Shown here in pieces: positions 22,729 to 35,482 of a DNA stretch of 64,000 bases. The DNA comes from Ligustrum vulgare. Taxonomy: Eukaryota > Streptophyta > Magnoliopsida > Lamiales > Oleaceae. Below the pieces are notes generated by a model that saw only the letters and a program-made list of their open reading frames with translations, ran no database searches and was not told the DNA's origin. The stretch is from assembly GCA_963555705.1 (NCBI GenBank), contig OY743190.1, forward strand, positions 34,268,929 to 34,332,928, written 5' to 3'. How positions within the stretch are numbered: position 1 is the stretch's first letter; each line of letters opens with the position of its first letter. The position numbers and the translations under genes were made by a program.

Positions 22729-23185
22729 TGTTAGAAAATTTTATTACAGATAATAATTTATCTATAATCTAAATAATCATCATGTTGGAATTATCAAGAA
22801 TTAAATAACTGAAGCGGAAGCGTACCTTAATCAAACGTGATTCACGATGAACGATTCGGTTGGTTGGATCTTCTAAATCGATACGTAGTCCTTATTATCT
22901 CTCTGATGATGGGATGTCAGACAAGATGAACAGTACGTAGGATTCAGGGACCATAACCGACTTTATATACTGAATTTCCATGTTAACCTAATCCGGCCCA
23001 TCATGAATTAGGTAATGGCCTGGTATCTACACATAAAAGCCCATACATTATTTTAGATGCATTAAAGCCCAATATACCAAATCCTTATTAGATCACTTTA
23101 AATGGGCTTAACCAAAATTGATAGCCTTTTATTCAATACACAATAATTCACATATAAGCCCACACGATTGATTAAAATCCTTACA
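22729..23185 (-). repeat. 5' LTR of Copia C (right copy)
   Basis: 457 bp. Five substitutions against 16707-17163: A/C in CAAGATG, AA/GG in TTCAGAAACC, G/T in GAATTGCC and T/C in GATAGTCT. Confidence 0.93.
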
Positions 23186-23640
23186 GTAGCAACTGCGCAC
23201 CGTGCGACGCTGCATTCTGTGTGTCGGTGTAGCAAGAGTCGCGGTGTGCGGCACTTGCTGTGCACTATTTCTGCCCACCGCGTGCGTGGTGGCAGTGGCG
23301 CTGGCTGCTGCTGTTGTAGTGTTGGGTGGAAGTGTTAATTGGGGCGGTGGTGGTGAACGTAAATGTGGTGCTAGCGACCTGCGGTGGTGGAGGAAATAGT
23401 GATGGTTTGTGTTGTGGTTGGGTAGTGAAGGCTGGTTTAATGTCTACTGTTTGTGTTTTAGTATGGTGTGTAGAAGTGTTGATTGGGGCGACGGTTTGAA
23501 GGTGAAGATGAATGTGGTGGCGGCGGGCGGAGGCTGCGGCAGTGGTTGTGGAGGAAATAGTCATTGTTTGTGTTGTGGTTGGGTAGTGAAGGTGAACGAG
23601 GAGGTGGTGGTGGTGGTGAGGAGGTGATAGTTGAATTTTA
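23186..23640. other. GC-rich, GGTGGTGG-rich host DNA right of Copia C
   Basis: Continues the tract broken by Copia C. Dominated by GTGGTGG and GGCGG phrases with two similar blocks (GTGTTAATTGGGGCGGTGG near 23331 and GTGTTGATTGGGGCGACGG near 23476). Open frames on both strands here are low-complexity (Gly/Val-rich or His/Thr-rich) and I do not call them genes. Confidence 0.5.
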
Positions 23641-24900
23641 TTTGTGATCAATTATTTGGTAAATATGATTACAATATTGATTAATTGTGACTTTGTGCGA
23701 CTTGTGATAAGTGCAGGATGTGACAAAAAAATCAAGTAAGTTGTGACAAATAAATAAATAAATAATAAGTAACTAATTATGGATGATTGTGACCAATTAT
23801 TAGGCAATTGTGACAAAAAATATTAATTAACCGCGATCATGAAACGAGTAAGTTGTGATCAATAAATAAATAATATGTGACCAATTATGGATGATTTTGT
23901 CCAATTATGGTAAATTGTGACCAATTATATTAAAGATTCTGACCAAATGTGACTTTGTGTAAATACTGGACGAGGACTTGATGTGACATATAGTTGTCTC
24001 AAATATGACTATGTGTGATCGAGCTGTTACTTTGTGTGAGCGAACTGTGACTTTATATGACCGAACTGTAACCTTATGTAACCGAACTGTGCCCTAGTGT
24101 GATCAAATTGGAACCTGTGTGACCGAATTGCGACTTTGTATGACCAACCAATGACCTTATATGATCAAATTGTGACATTGTGTGAACAATTGTGATTTTG
24201 AGGGTGGGATGGAGTGAATTTTGCAACTAAATTGGTAATTGTGACCCAATTATGACTTTGTGTGATTGACTGTGACTTTGCTAATGGGTGGGGTGGGTGT
24301 GTTCTCTGGTAGGGTAGGGGTGGGATGGAGGTGAAATTTGCGATTAAATTTGTAATTGTGACTGAAATATGACTTTGTGTGATTGTGATTTTGTGGGTGG
24401 GGTGGCGTAAAATTTGTGACTAAATTTGTAATTGCAACCGAACTGTGATTGTGTGACCAACTGTGACTTGGTGGGGTGGGGCGTGTGGGTCGAGTTGGAT
24501 GGAGGGTGTGGGCATGGGTCAGACGGATAAGTTGTGATTGGATGTTTTGAGACTTTTTATTTAATATTATATTAGTTTAATTTTATATATAAATATAAAT
24601 ATTATTATTGTTATAATATATATAATATAATATTATATTTATTAATTAATTAATATTTAAAACCTGAATTTAAAAAACAAAATAAGCTTGTTAGTTTTAC
24701 AGAGTTAACCTAATATTTAGGGTAGGGGTAACAGTGAAGTTTGCGATTAAATTTGTAATTTTGACATTGTGTGACTAATTGTGACTTTGCTAATGGGGTG
24801 GGGTGGGGCTTGTGATTAAATTTATAATTGTGACTGAAATGTGACGTACTGGGTGAAGTGGGTCGAGGTATGTGGGGTGGGTCAAGGTGTGTGGGTTGGA
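23640..24900. repeat. Degenerate minisatellite of TGTGACnnAATTGTGACTTTG type
   Basis: Dozens of irregular copies of TGTGAC separated by 8-20 bases, with recurring phrases GACTTTGTGTGA, CCGAACTGTGAC and GGGTGGGGTGGG. About 24540-24720 is a plain AT insert. No fixed period, so it is old or slippage-driven. No coding potential. Confidence 0.7.
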
Positions 24901-26645
24901 TTGGGTTAGACGGACATGGTGGGTTATTGGTTGGTTGGTTGGTTGTATTTTTTTTTGAGTTTTGACGTTTTGTATCAAAAATTTTATTAACTTTAATTTA
25001 AAATATAAATTATTTTTACATTATATATAATATTCTATTTATTTTCTAATAATTATAAAACACCTGGTTTTTTTTTTTTTTTTAACAAAAAAAAAAAAAA
25101 ATCAAAATTGTTAGGTTTAAAAGTGATAATTCTAGTATTGTAGTTTCTTTGTACTCCCCCCCCCCCCCCCCCCCCTCTCCAATGTTTCTCATTTTTTTAA
25201 TGTGTTTATGTCTTCTAAAGTTATTTATCTTTTATTTGCAAGGAACATACTACTCAAAACACCTCGAACCAAGTTGAGAAATGCAAGGAAATGGTTAAAA
25301 TCATCCAAATAGCAAGACAACTAGACACCTCCACCGTTCCTGTGAAGTACTAGAACCCTCTCTATCATGTCTTGTTTTTCATATTTACATTTATTTGACA
25401 AACATTGAGGGAAACGTTTTTTCTAGTTTGAGGGTGGAAAAATCTCATACATCTCATTTATTTCATATTCATTCTATGCATTCATTCAATTTTATTGGGA
25501 TAAAAAAATTATAAAAATTCTAGTTGATTTTTTTATTGTCTATGATATAGTTTTTAATAAATGTTTGCTTTAGTTGGAATTTTGGACAACATATGTGCTT
25601 AAATATTTTTCTTATTACTTATCCATGTTAGATTTTTCTAAATCTGTGCACATAACCATGATTGGATAATTACTTGTTGATAGATTTATTTAGCATATGT
25701 GGGGCAAATTTTAAACGTTTAGACCTAAGTTTGACTCTATAATTCATAACCTTAGATCTATAGATATCCCAATCTTTAAACATAAAAACTAAACTTGCTC
25801 AAAAGCAGTTTGGGGGTGGAAAGTTTGGTATCAGTAGGATTGAGCGTTTGAAGGTTTGAAGTTCCTCAAATGTATCTTTGGTAGAAGAGGCCTTGTTCAA
25901 CAAATATAAGTCAGCACTAGCTACTCAATAAATAAGTCTTATTCTTCTCTTCATAAAACATTTTTTACTCGAGCAATTAAGCTTTTAATGATGTTAAAAC
26001 CTGGTACCCTAAATCATCTAAATTGGGAGCAATGAGCCTAAAGCTCGCTACATGGGTCAACTAGAAATAAAAAGGAAAACAGACGTCTATAAAGAGTAAA
26101 ATAAAGTGCATGGTATAAACTTTGAGACTACGACTTTGGAAACTAAAGACATGGAAAAGGGAACCACTAACCATCTATCGTTTAGGCAGACTTACCCAAT
26201 TCTTACCACTTTGTGTGGAAAAATGCAATGTTAGATGTTTAGAAACCACATAAGTAGAAGAAACCTCAAGATTTGAGAAAAATGTATAAGGAAATGCTCA
26301 TATCTGAAAGATGAAAGAGATTGAAAGAAAAGCATTGTCATACACCTATGATCTGAGCTTATGCAATTTAAAGCCACACTATGTTGAATATTTCTTGATA
26401 TGAGTATGCATTTAAGTTAGGCTATTCACACACATACGTGAAAAGTTGAGCATCGGATAAGTGACAAATAACTTTATTTTGTTGTCTAGTTTTCTTTTGT
26501 AAAGTGTGTGTTTGATACGAACTTTAGGGCATATGATGGGAAAATTAAATGTTGAGTATATTGTGTAAATTTGACTTCCATTCTGAATTTTATTTTTAGT
26601 TTTAATTTGTTCGATGACGAATAATAATTCTAATTTGGGGGTATT
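24901..26645. other. Intergenic DNA and probable 3' interior of a truncated LTR element
   Basis: Includes TTGG repeats (about 24927-24944), T and A runs (25060-25100) and a C20 run (25156-25175). From about 25250 the sequence looks like the non-coding 3' interior of a plant LTR element, with G-rich phrases (TTTGGGGGTGG near 25809) and a purine/G tract ATTTGGGGG just before 26646. I find no coding domain. Confidence 0.4.
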
Positions 26646-28120
26646 TGATAAGTATATTTTATACACTTATTTGTATGTCAAAATTAAAATATTATATTGT
26701 TATTTTTGAATAAATTCTACTTAACTTGTTGTTATTTGCTTTTATTTCAGAAAACATCCCAAAAGATGAATAATGAAGTTTTGGAAGTGAATTAAAGGGG
26801 GAAAAAGATGATAATTGGAGATAAATTGGACAAAAAGGAAGTTGATGATGTCAATCAGGAAATACAAGAGGAGCTAAGTGCAAGAAATCAAACTTTAAGG
26901 GCTCAATTGAAGAAGTTGATTGTTAAATCGAGTAAATTGAGGAGATTTGGAAGTATGAGAACAAATTGGATCAAATCAGAACTTGAAGGGCTCACGTGCA
27001 AATAAAGGAGGACCTACTTAAATGAACTTGAAAAGATGAATATTGCACTGAACGGTAGAATCGTACCTATCAAAGGCGTGCGGCCGCATGAATCATGGTT
27101 AAATGGTTAGAATTGAAATTAGGCGACCACGCAGCTTTCTGGCTGGGTCATATTTTGGGATTTTTGTGACTGATTTCAATAGGTTTCCTCCTTGATCAGC
27201 TAGGTTTTCCCAAAACTTATATAAATAACTCGCGAGGCACGAATTCAAGACCTTTCCTTGCCTAAGAACAACAAAAAAACTCAGACTTCAACGTCAAATT
27301 TTTGGGAGATTGAAGCAAAGTAAAGGACGAGACTTGAAGATTACACGAAGATTTGAATCTTGGTGCAATCTTTTCTTTCTTTTATGTTGTTTTCAATTAA
27401 CGCTTATTTTTATTGTTTTTGTTCTTTAATTATGATGTGTAACTAAATTCTTATGTTGAGATGAACGATGCAGCCTAACTTTATTATTTTAATTTCAAAC
27501 TCTGTTGTTTTAATTATTCATTGCATGTATTGATTTTATTTTGAGTTTAATGCATGAGTTAGTTGTCCATTAATTCATGATTTCATGATTTATTTTCATA
27601 ATCAGAGAGGTGAGCTAACAAACTAGACTTAGAAATAAAATTCGGTAATTAAACAAGAAATAGAGATATATTTTTGTTATTATTACAATCGTGTGTAAAT
27701 TCTTGTGTTCTATGCATCTAGATAAAGAATAAATCAGACCCTCTATAAAGATACACAGTTGACTTATTTAGGTAGAATTGATTTAAACTCAAAAGAGAAA
27801 TTTCAATAAAGATGAGTGAATTTGACTGAATGCATTATTAGGAAATAAAATTGGAGTTGGATTTAATTTAATTGATTAGGTGAAATCGTAAATCCCAACT
27901 ATTTTACAATCGTTTTAAAAAAAAAAAAACAATCTCGTGATTTATTTACTTAGTTTATTTTTTATTTTAGTTTAAAATACAAAACACTTTACATTGTTCA
28001 AATAGAGTTAGGAACTAAAACATTTCGATAATTAATAGCAGTCTTCATGGGAACGATAATTCGAACTTATGTCCACTTTATTACTTTTCACGATTCGTAT
28101 ACATGCAAGTATATTTTGCA
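26646..28120 (+). repeat. Candidate 3' LTR of a truncated Ty3/Gypsy-type element
   Basis: Begins TGATAAGTATATTTTATACA right after a polypurine-like ATTTGGGGGTAT; this start is common in long plant Gypsy LTRs. The end is set tentatively at TATTTTGCA (28120). The partner LTR is absent from the window, so neither the end nor a target duplication can be confirmed. The 26808-27005 open frame inside it is not a recognisable protein. Confidence 0.45.
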
Positions 28121-28595
28121 TTGAAAAATAAAGTGAACGAGGTACTTCTGGATCAAGATGAGTAAGATATGTTTATTTGGTTATTATAAGCGTTTGAATA
28201 TTTATGTGAATTGGTTGATTTTGTTAAGAATCCCGTATATAATTCCAATGTTGTTAGTATAGCATCGCCAACCTTATTTTTAACACTAACATTTGTTTAT
28301 CCTTTTATTTAACCAAAAAAAAAATGGATGATCGAAGTTATCATCGCCAATATTATCTTGACATTAGTTTAACATAAAAAAGTGACTAACAAAGTTTATT
28401 ATCGTTAATCAAGTGTTAATTGGATATATTGAATAATCTTTATCCTTGTTGATATGATCTTAAATTCACTTACTGGTATCATCATTATAATCATTGTCAT
28501 TGTTTATGTGGTCTTAATTTCATTAACTTGTATTAAAAATAATAATCTGATGTTAATAGTTCTTGATGTGTCACCTATTTGTAAAGATTAACATT

Positions 28596-28701
28596 ATGTA
28601 TCGATACATTGAAGTCCTAAGAAGTTTTTGTTTTCTTTTAGGTATCGATATTACGCATGTAAATATGTATCGATACATTAAGTATGTATGTATCGATGCA
28701 T
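28596..28701. repeat. Three copies of a 14-bp palindrome ATGTATCGATACAT
   Basis: Perfect at 28596-28609 and 28665-28678; ATGTATCGATGCAT at 28688-28701 differs at one base. A half version GGTATCGATATT lies at about 28641-28652. Confidence 0.85.
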
Positions 28702-29071
28702 TTAAAGTTATTTTGTCACGAGTTAAAACTTTAATCAATATTTATTTGAATAAACCTTTGTTCTTGTTATTGTTATTTGAACATATAGATTTTAATCCCT
28801 AATACTTGTATTTGTTTATGTGATGTAATACTTGTACTTGATTATGTGATCTTAAATGTTATTTCGTGATATGTTTAAAGTTGTTTCATTACGCATTGCG
28901 TAAAAATGATTTTTATGCTTTTAAAGTTATTTCCTTATACATGGCATATAAATGATTTTCTTGCATGATATTACAGTCATACTCTATCCCACTTACTAAT
29001 ACGCCTATTACGCTAGTCTTGATATTCATGCCATGGAGTTCAATAACTATATCATAATGTGGTTACACTTA

Positions 29072-29149
29072 TTATCTGGGATTAATTCCCCAGTTTGTTA
29101 TCTGGGATTAATTTCTCAACTTGTTATTAGGGATTAAATTATCTGTTTG
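29072..29149. repeat. 26-bp tandem repeat, three copies
   Basis: TTATCTGGGATTAATTCCCC-type unit starting at 29072, 29098 and 29124, with increasing divergence in the third copy. Confidence 0.85.
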
Positions 29150-29550
29150 TTATATACGCACTCGAGATAGTAGTTGATGTGTAATATGGGATTGTTAAAA
29201 GTCATTTTTTCCTTGAAAATACATGCATTTGTACTAGTCTTGGATATATGAGTCTGACTTGACTTGAATATGTGCAAAACATGTATTTACATTGATCTTG
29301 AATATATGAGTTAAATTGACTTGACTTGAATATTTGATGTTAACTTGTCTAATATGCAATAACACATGTATACATACATCTGCTTTAACCTTGAATAAAT
29401 GAGATTGATTTGTCTATGTGTAATAATACATGTGCACCATATTCTGCTCACTGGGCACACACATGCTCACCCCATGGACTCTAACCTTTCATATAGTCAT
29501 ATAATTGCGTGCGTACATGTCATGTCACAAGATCGCGTTTAAAAACTTGA

Positions 29551-30470
29551 CTCTGATACCACGCTTGTCACGCCCTACAATTTCATGTTTAATTGAATAA
29601 ACATTGATGGATAGGAAATGAAAACTTAACACAAAAAAATAATGTTTGGGAAAATAATTAGAAGGGCACCTTTAGGTTCGGGGGGTCGACGTTGCACAAG
29701 AATGAAGGCATAGGGATATCGACACCACTGTAAATGACCCCCTAGACTAAAATTTATTAATATTTTTGTGTCTTTTCACTTCAGAAAATGTTTAAAATGA
29801 CATGTGTGCATGCAATACATTTTTAAACACAAAGTTCGACGAAATTTCTATAAAGTTCATCTAATTTATACCATATTTCATAAATTGTTTTTAAAAAAAG
29901 TAATACTCACGTTTGAAAGTTAAGTTTACATTAGAATCATTTCCCTTTCATAATATGTTACATAAAGTACTTTTATTACATTAAACCAAAAACCCTAGTG
30001 ACTTTCTTCTATACTTCATTCACCGGTGAAGTCTTCAGAAAGTAGATAGGTCATTGTGGTAGCATAAAAAATCCACATAGTAATGTGATCCTATGAAGCT
30101 ATGGAAGCCAAAAATTCTTGATAGATTAACCAAGTATGGACCACTTTGACATACATGCAGAGTTTCCCATCATTCGAAGTCACTCATTCCATGGAGAAGA
30201 TATCAAAATACTCCATCGTGACCATCTATAAAATAAATGATATAAAACGTGAATACAATTTTTCAGCAAGTAATCTATATCTCAATAAGTTTAAAAATAC
30301 TAAAAGATCAATGGCCCAATTATATACAATCAATTCTACCTGCGCGCATCAATAGGACCAATAACAATATATGAGCTCATTGTTCAATTACACTGACTAA
30401 GTGTACAATTTATAATCAATACAATACAATACAATATCAATATCGATATCAATGCCAATTTTAATATCAA
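29551..30470 (-). repeat. Candidate LTR edge with primer-binding site, minus strand
   Basis: Plus-strand CTCTGATACCA (29551-29561) reads TGGTATCAGAG on the minus strand. TGTCACGCCC starting at 29566 would be the complement of an LTR ending GGGCGTGACA. This spacing of LTR edge and primer site is standard for plant retrotransposons. The far LTR end and the partner LTR are not visible; the sequence runs into a Helitron at 30471. Truncated fragment at best. Confidence 0.4.
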
Positions 30471-32860
30471 CTAGTATCACACCCGTGCGTTGTACGGAAA
30501 AATAATATGAAATGATTTTACTGTAAATATCTTTACAAAATAGGAAAAAAATTGAACACATAATTTGCTTTAATTAATGATACAGACTGTCAACAAATAC
30601 TCAAAATAAAAATATATTATAATTCTCATCATTTTGGAAATCCTATTTATATAATACATTGTTTGTACAGTTTGTAGTTGCTCAAATCCGTGTAATACAT
30701 GAAAGTTGTTATAGACAAAACATATTTAAACAATTGCTCAAATTTAAATTAAATAATGCAATTTTTCAAATATATATTGTATAGAATAAATAAAAAAATT
30801 TGTCCAAATATTTTTGACTAATGTGAATAGAAATAATAACCCTCAAAATATTATAATTTACATAAAATAAAGTAATTATAACAAATTAAATATATGCGGT
30901 CTTATATATAAATAAATGTAACAAATTAAGCAATACTGATGATGCACGAAAGTGAAAATCAACCTCAAGATTTGTGGTGCACGAATATGGAATTCAATCG
31001 AAGAGGTCCTACGCATGATTAATAATTTTTAATTTTTAAATGCGATGCATTTAATTGAACATGATTAAATACATATTTAATTATATGTCAATAAAAAAAT
31101 TATTAATGAAAATATAAATAAAATATATATAGTGAGTCTTTTGTCTATATATGTTAGTAAAATTAAGAAATAAAGTTTCACATTTTTTACGCCATATAAT
31201 TATATTTTTAATATTTTAATAAAATTGTGAACCGTTGAATTGTTTTTTCTCTTTACAGGAAAACATACCATGAATTAAGTACTTTAAAGATTGTATCTTG
31301 AACATATCAACTCCATTTCTGGAATTAACGTTCAATAAATGAAATTTTCTTTTTTAAAAAAAACTTTTGAACTACAAAATTAGGCTCATACAATATATGT
31401 GCAAAACTCAACTTACATATTCTCCTTAAGATCAACGTTTTTCTTTTCATATATTGTTCCTCATCATATTTATCCCAAAAAGAGGTGTAGGATAGATTTT
31501 TTTTGGTAGAATTTGATTTTGTAAGCATTAATTATTAATTTCAAGTGTTTTTTTTAAATAATCATTTATTTTAATAAATATTATTACATTAATTGATTCT
31601 TCTTTCTTCATACTGACAATTTATTTATTCATATTGTTACATTATTATTTTAATAAATATTATTGATTGATCAATTGTTTAATATAAATTATATGAACTA
31701 ACTGATAAAATCTGTAATATACTTTGTATATTTTAATTATTTAAACTTATAATGAAAAATAGAAAAATGAACAAAATTAGTAAATAAATAAAAATAATGT
31801 GAAAATGATGAATGAATTGAAGAAATCTTAAGCTTGTAAAATTAAACCAACTTAATTGGATTTGCCTTAAAAATTCGTATAGTTACTATTTATTTTAATT
31901 TGATGAGAAAAAATCAGAATATAAATTAATCATCTATGACTACAATACATTTAGTTAACTAATTATAAATAATATTATAGGACTTAAATGATATAATTTA
32001 AAATGAATTAGATATTGAGGGAAAATATAAAATAAAACTTTATCTTTAATTTTTTATACGATTTTATGGACAATATATTTACAATTTGCATTCACTTGTT
32101 AGTTTGCATTAAACTGCTCAATGTGATCTTTAATTCGACACCAATATTACATATTTTTCGATTTCAAAATAATACAATAATTATTAAAGGAATAATAATA
32201 AAATATAAAAAATAACAGTTTGATGTTACTAATAACAGATCACGGATGCCAATGCAATTAATAACAAGTGTAAAATAATAATTGCTAAAATATTTAATAT
32301 ACTATTTTTTAGCAAAATACATCCAAATTTAGAAAGTTTTTTGGCGGGAAACTATGTGTATATTTTGGTGACGACTATTCTACGTTTATATATAATTATG
32401 AATATGAATATGAATTTAGTTAACTAATTAATGATAATATTATAGAACTTAAATGATATAATTTAAAATGAATTAGATATTGAGGAAAAATATAAAATAA
32501 AACTTTACCTTTAATTTTTTAAATGATTTTATGGACAATATATTTACAAGTTTCTCTCACTTGTTAGCTTGCATTAAACTTCTCAATGTGATCTTTAATT
32601 CGACACCAATATTACATATTTTTCAATTTCAAAAAAATACAATAATTATTAAATGAATAATAATAAAATATAAAAATAACATTTTGATGTAATTAATAGC
32701 ATAGCACAGATGTCAATACAATTAATGACACATGTAAAATAATAATTGCTAATATTTAATATACTATTTTTTAGCAAAAAAATTTCAATTTTAGAAAGTT
32801 TTTTGGCGGGAAACTATGTGTATATTTTGGTAACGGCTATTCTACTTTTATATATATACT
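30471..32860 (-). mobile_element. Non-autonomous Helitron, reverse orientation
   Basis: Left edge CTAGTATCACA followed by hairpin CCCGTGCGTTGTACGG (30482-30497), the reversed Helitron 3' end. Right edge GGCGGGAAA...ATTCTACTTTTATATATA before another CTAG, the reversed 5' end. AT-rich, no coding sequence. The 5' part is duplicated in tandem. Confidence 0.75.
31951..32860. repeat. 465-bp tandem duplication of the Helitron 5' region
   Basis: TTAGTTAACTAATTA at 31951 recurs at 32416, and TATAG(G/A)ACTTAAATGATATAA at 31976 recurs at 32441; period 465. Each unit ends with GGCGGGAAACTATGTG and a TATA-rich 5' terminus. Confidence 0.88.
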
Positions 32861-32866
32861 AGTACT

Positions 32867-35479
32867 TGTAGCGACCAAGAGTTTTTCACGCATTTAATCA
32901 TTATTTTAAAATCATGAAAACGGTGTCGCTGCGATCTCACCCATTTTTAAGTTAACGTCACGACGCGTTCATCTAGTCAAGTCGAGAAATATCGAGTTCA
33001 TTCGATTTTAAATAAATTCCGAATTTCCAAAATTTTATTATTTTATTTATTTATTTAAATTATTATTCTCAAAATCATTTTAAATTTCAAATTTCATCAA
33101 TCTCATTTTATCAGTTTCATTCTTTCGACCCAGCTGATTTCGCGTGCGAATTTTCCTCGAACTACGTGCAATGCATGTCTAGGTTTTTCACACTACCAAC
33201 CCCATCCATCAATCACATCCATCCCATACTTCCACTCACTCCATTATACATCACCAACTCCTCCGAACTTCAACCCATACTCCACCAACTCCATAATTCA
33301 TCCTCACACTCCCTATACATCCTCCCTCAACACAACCAATTCACCATCACCAATTCACAACTCTATCGCCACCAACACTGCCGCATCGCAACCACTACAC
33401 CATCACTGCAACACACCACCTCACGCTGGCTACACCACCACGGCCAGCTACCAACATCAAACAACCATCACCGCCACAGTCTCCTCCATACCCCCAGCTG
33501 AACTATCATCATCATCACCACGACCAACCCCCCCTCCCCCCCCCCCCCCACTGCAATACTCAACATCCAAACCCGACAACAGCCACCACCTCCAAGCTCA
33601 TCTTCAATGGTAAGATTTCCTCAACCCTTGACCTGCATTTTTCACACACTAATCATCACTGCACTCCCTTCAACCGGCCATGACCACCACCATACGTAGA
33701 CCACAACACCACCATCACCGGTACGCCATTTCCACCGAGCCTCAACTCCACGACCATGGCTATGACTACCACACCACACCACTAACTAAGCCATTCACGA
33801 CATCATCACCACCATAACCACTACCAACACTGACTGCCCTTCACCACCGGTCATCCACCCAGCCACCATCAACCCCAACAAACGGCCAAACATCAAAAAC
33901 CAAAAACCAAGGAAATCAATTACCCAGAAACTTACCTTGTCCCACGGTTGTTTCGCCGGAGATGTTGACCGGAAATCACACCCAAATCCCACTCCCAAAA
34001 TAGAGAAATCCGCCACGGTTTTTCACCCATTTTCGCACCTAGATCCCAAATCTGACCCCCCCCCCCATCCTTGCCGCCGCTCCCCGCGCCCTGCGCCGGC
34101 GTTTCGTCGGTTGCGCAGAGGGAGATCCCCCGCCCCGATCGCTTCGTCTCTCTCTCTCTCTCTCTCTCTCCTCTGCCGGAAATGGAAAGAAAGAGGATGG
34201 AAAAACTGATTTTTATATTTTGAGTTTCAGAAATTGCAGTTTGGTCCCTAAGCTCCTAAATGTTTTATTTCAGCTCTTTCAGCTTTAAACCTTTTAATTT
34301 CACTCCTTAAGTTTTTAAATGGTTTTTAATCAGCCTTTTCATTTTTAAAATCACTTATCTCAATCCCCACAATTTAATATTCATTTTGAGTTTCTACCCA
34401 AGTTTTTGAAAGTATTCATTTTAGTCCCTCAACTTTCAAATTACTCATTTTAGTCCCTTAACTTTCAAAGTATTCATTTTAGTCCCTCAACTTTCAAATT
34501 ACTCATTTTTGTCCCTCAACTTTCAAATTACTCATTTTATTCCCTCAACTTTCAAACCAATAATTTCAATCCCTAAATTGTAAATTATCAATTTTCAACT
34601 ATAAATTTCAAAAAAGACTAATTTAACTTATTTTTCTAATTGGCTAGACGAAGCGTACGGAGAATTAAAGAATTGAAGTCGTTTCCCGTTCAACTTTGCA
34701 CTCGTCAAGTTTAAGGTAGACTCGCCCCTATTAATTGATTTAAATTATGATTGCATGTGAATGTGTATGTTATGTGAAAGTCATTTTTATGAAAAGGGAC
34801 AAGAATGTATTTCTTCGAAAATAATTATGTTATTATGCTTGTCATAACTTATATGCTTTTATGCATGAGAAAGAAAGAAGGGAATATCTTGTAAGATAAA
34901 TGATGATGTTATGCATAACTTAAGTGCACGAGACGAGACTACCAACACCCGATGATTTTAAAGAGCCTATGATTTTTCAAAGAGAAGCCCCGTGCTTTGA
35001 TACACAAGAAGAGACTACACACACCCTATGTTTCTAAAGAGCCTGCATTTATGTGTTCAATTATATTGTAAATTAATTAATTGGCGATGAGTCTACTGAG
35101 TATTTCTATGAAATGCTCATGTCTATTTTAACAACATTTGCAGATTTCGGAGAGGATGGCAAGTGATGGATGATTGTGGCAATAGTCGTTAAATGGTTGA
35201 AAGTCTTATTTTAATGATTTCAGTATTTCCAAACATTGGATAATTTTGAGAATTTCAGTTATTTGAGAAATTATGACATTGTCAATTGCTTTACAATATT
35301 AATGGCTCGATTTATTATTTTGAATTGTTTCATAAATGTTTTCAATTTTATCGACTATTACAGTTTATTCAATGTTGCCAAAAATGAATTTCAGTCATTT
35401 CTTCCGCTAAAATATTATTTTAAAAGTTAGATCAGACGATGACGTGGTGAACCGGGTATTTAGAACTCGGGGCGCTACA
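32867..35479. mobile_element. Solo LTR, 2613 bp (probably Ty3/Gypsy)
   Basis: Begins TGTAGCGACC and ends GGGGCGCTACA with a perfect 5-bp duplication GTACT (32862-32866, 35480-35484). There is no primer site, coding sequence or second LTR, so it is best read as a solo LTR left by recombination. TGTAGC/GCTACA ends, length and the AACCGGGTA...CTCGGGGCG ending resemble Tekay/Del-type chromovirus LTRs; that family assignment is inference. It holds a C-rich, CACCACC-rich block (33160-34200), a CT microsatellite (34148-34172) and repeats of TTTAGTCCCTCAACTTTCAA (34400-34570). Confidence 0.72.
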
Positions 35480-35482
35480 GTA

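Larger units (their letters stand above)
16707..23185 (-). mobile_element. Ty1/Copia LTR retrotransposon C, recent insertion, minus strand
   Basis: A 6479-bp element with perfect GTAGC duplications (16702-16706, 23186-23190). LTRs of exactly 457 bp at 16707-17163 and 22729-23185 differ at five positions (about 1.1 percent) with no indels. Both run TGTTAGAAA...CCTTACA on the plus strand. On the minus strand the order is LTR, primer-binding site, long leader, gag, protease/integrase, reverse transcriptase, RNase H, polypurine tract, LTR. The coding interior is full of stops and frame changes despite the young LTRs. Confidence 0.93.
28121..29550. other. AT-rich intergenic DNA with short palindromic and tandem repeats
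   Basis: No gene. Contains three ATGTATCGATACAT-type palindromes (28596-28701), a 26-bp triple repeat (29072-29149) and a looser repeat of CTTGAATATATGAG and TGACTTGACTTGAATAT at about 29230-29410. Confidence 0.5.

Noticed and set aside
23265..23651. 128-residue minus-strand frame rich in His and Thr
   Set aside because: It is the low-complexity complement of GTGGTGG repeats, with no domain and no conserved neighbour.
26808..27005. 65-residue Lys/Glu-rich plus-strand frame
   Set aside because: Lies in the candidate Gypsy LTR, shows no known domain, and its length is within chance expectation.
33166..34209. Open frames in the C-rich part of the solo LTR
   Set aside because: Composition-driven His/Pro/Ser-rich frames inside a non-coding LTR; no recognised domain.
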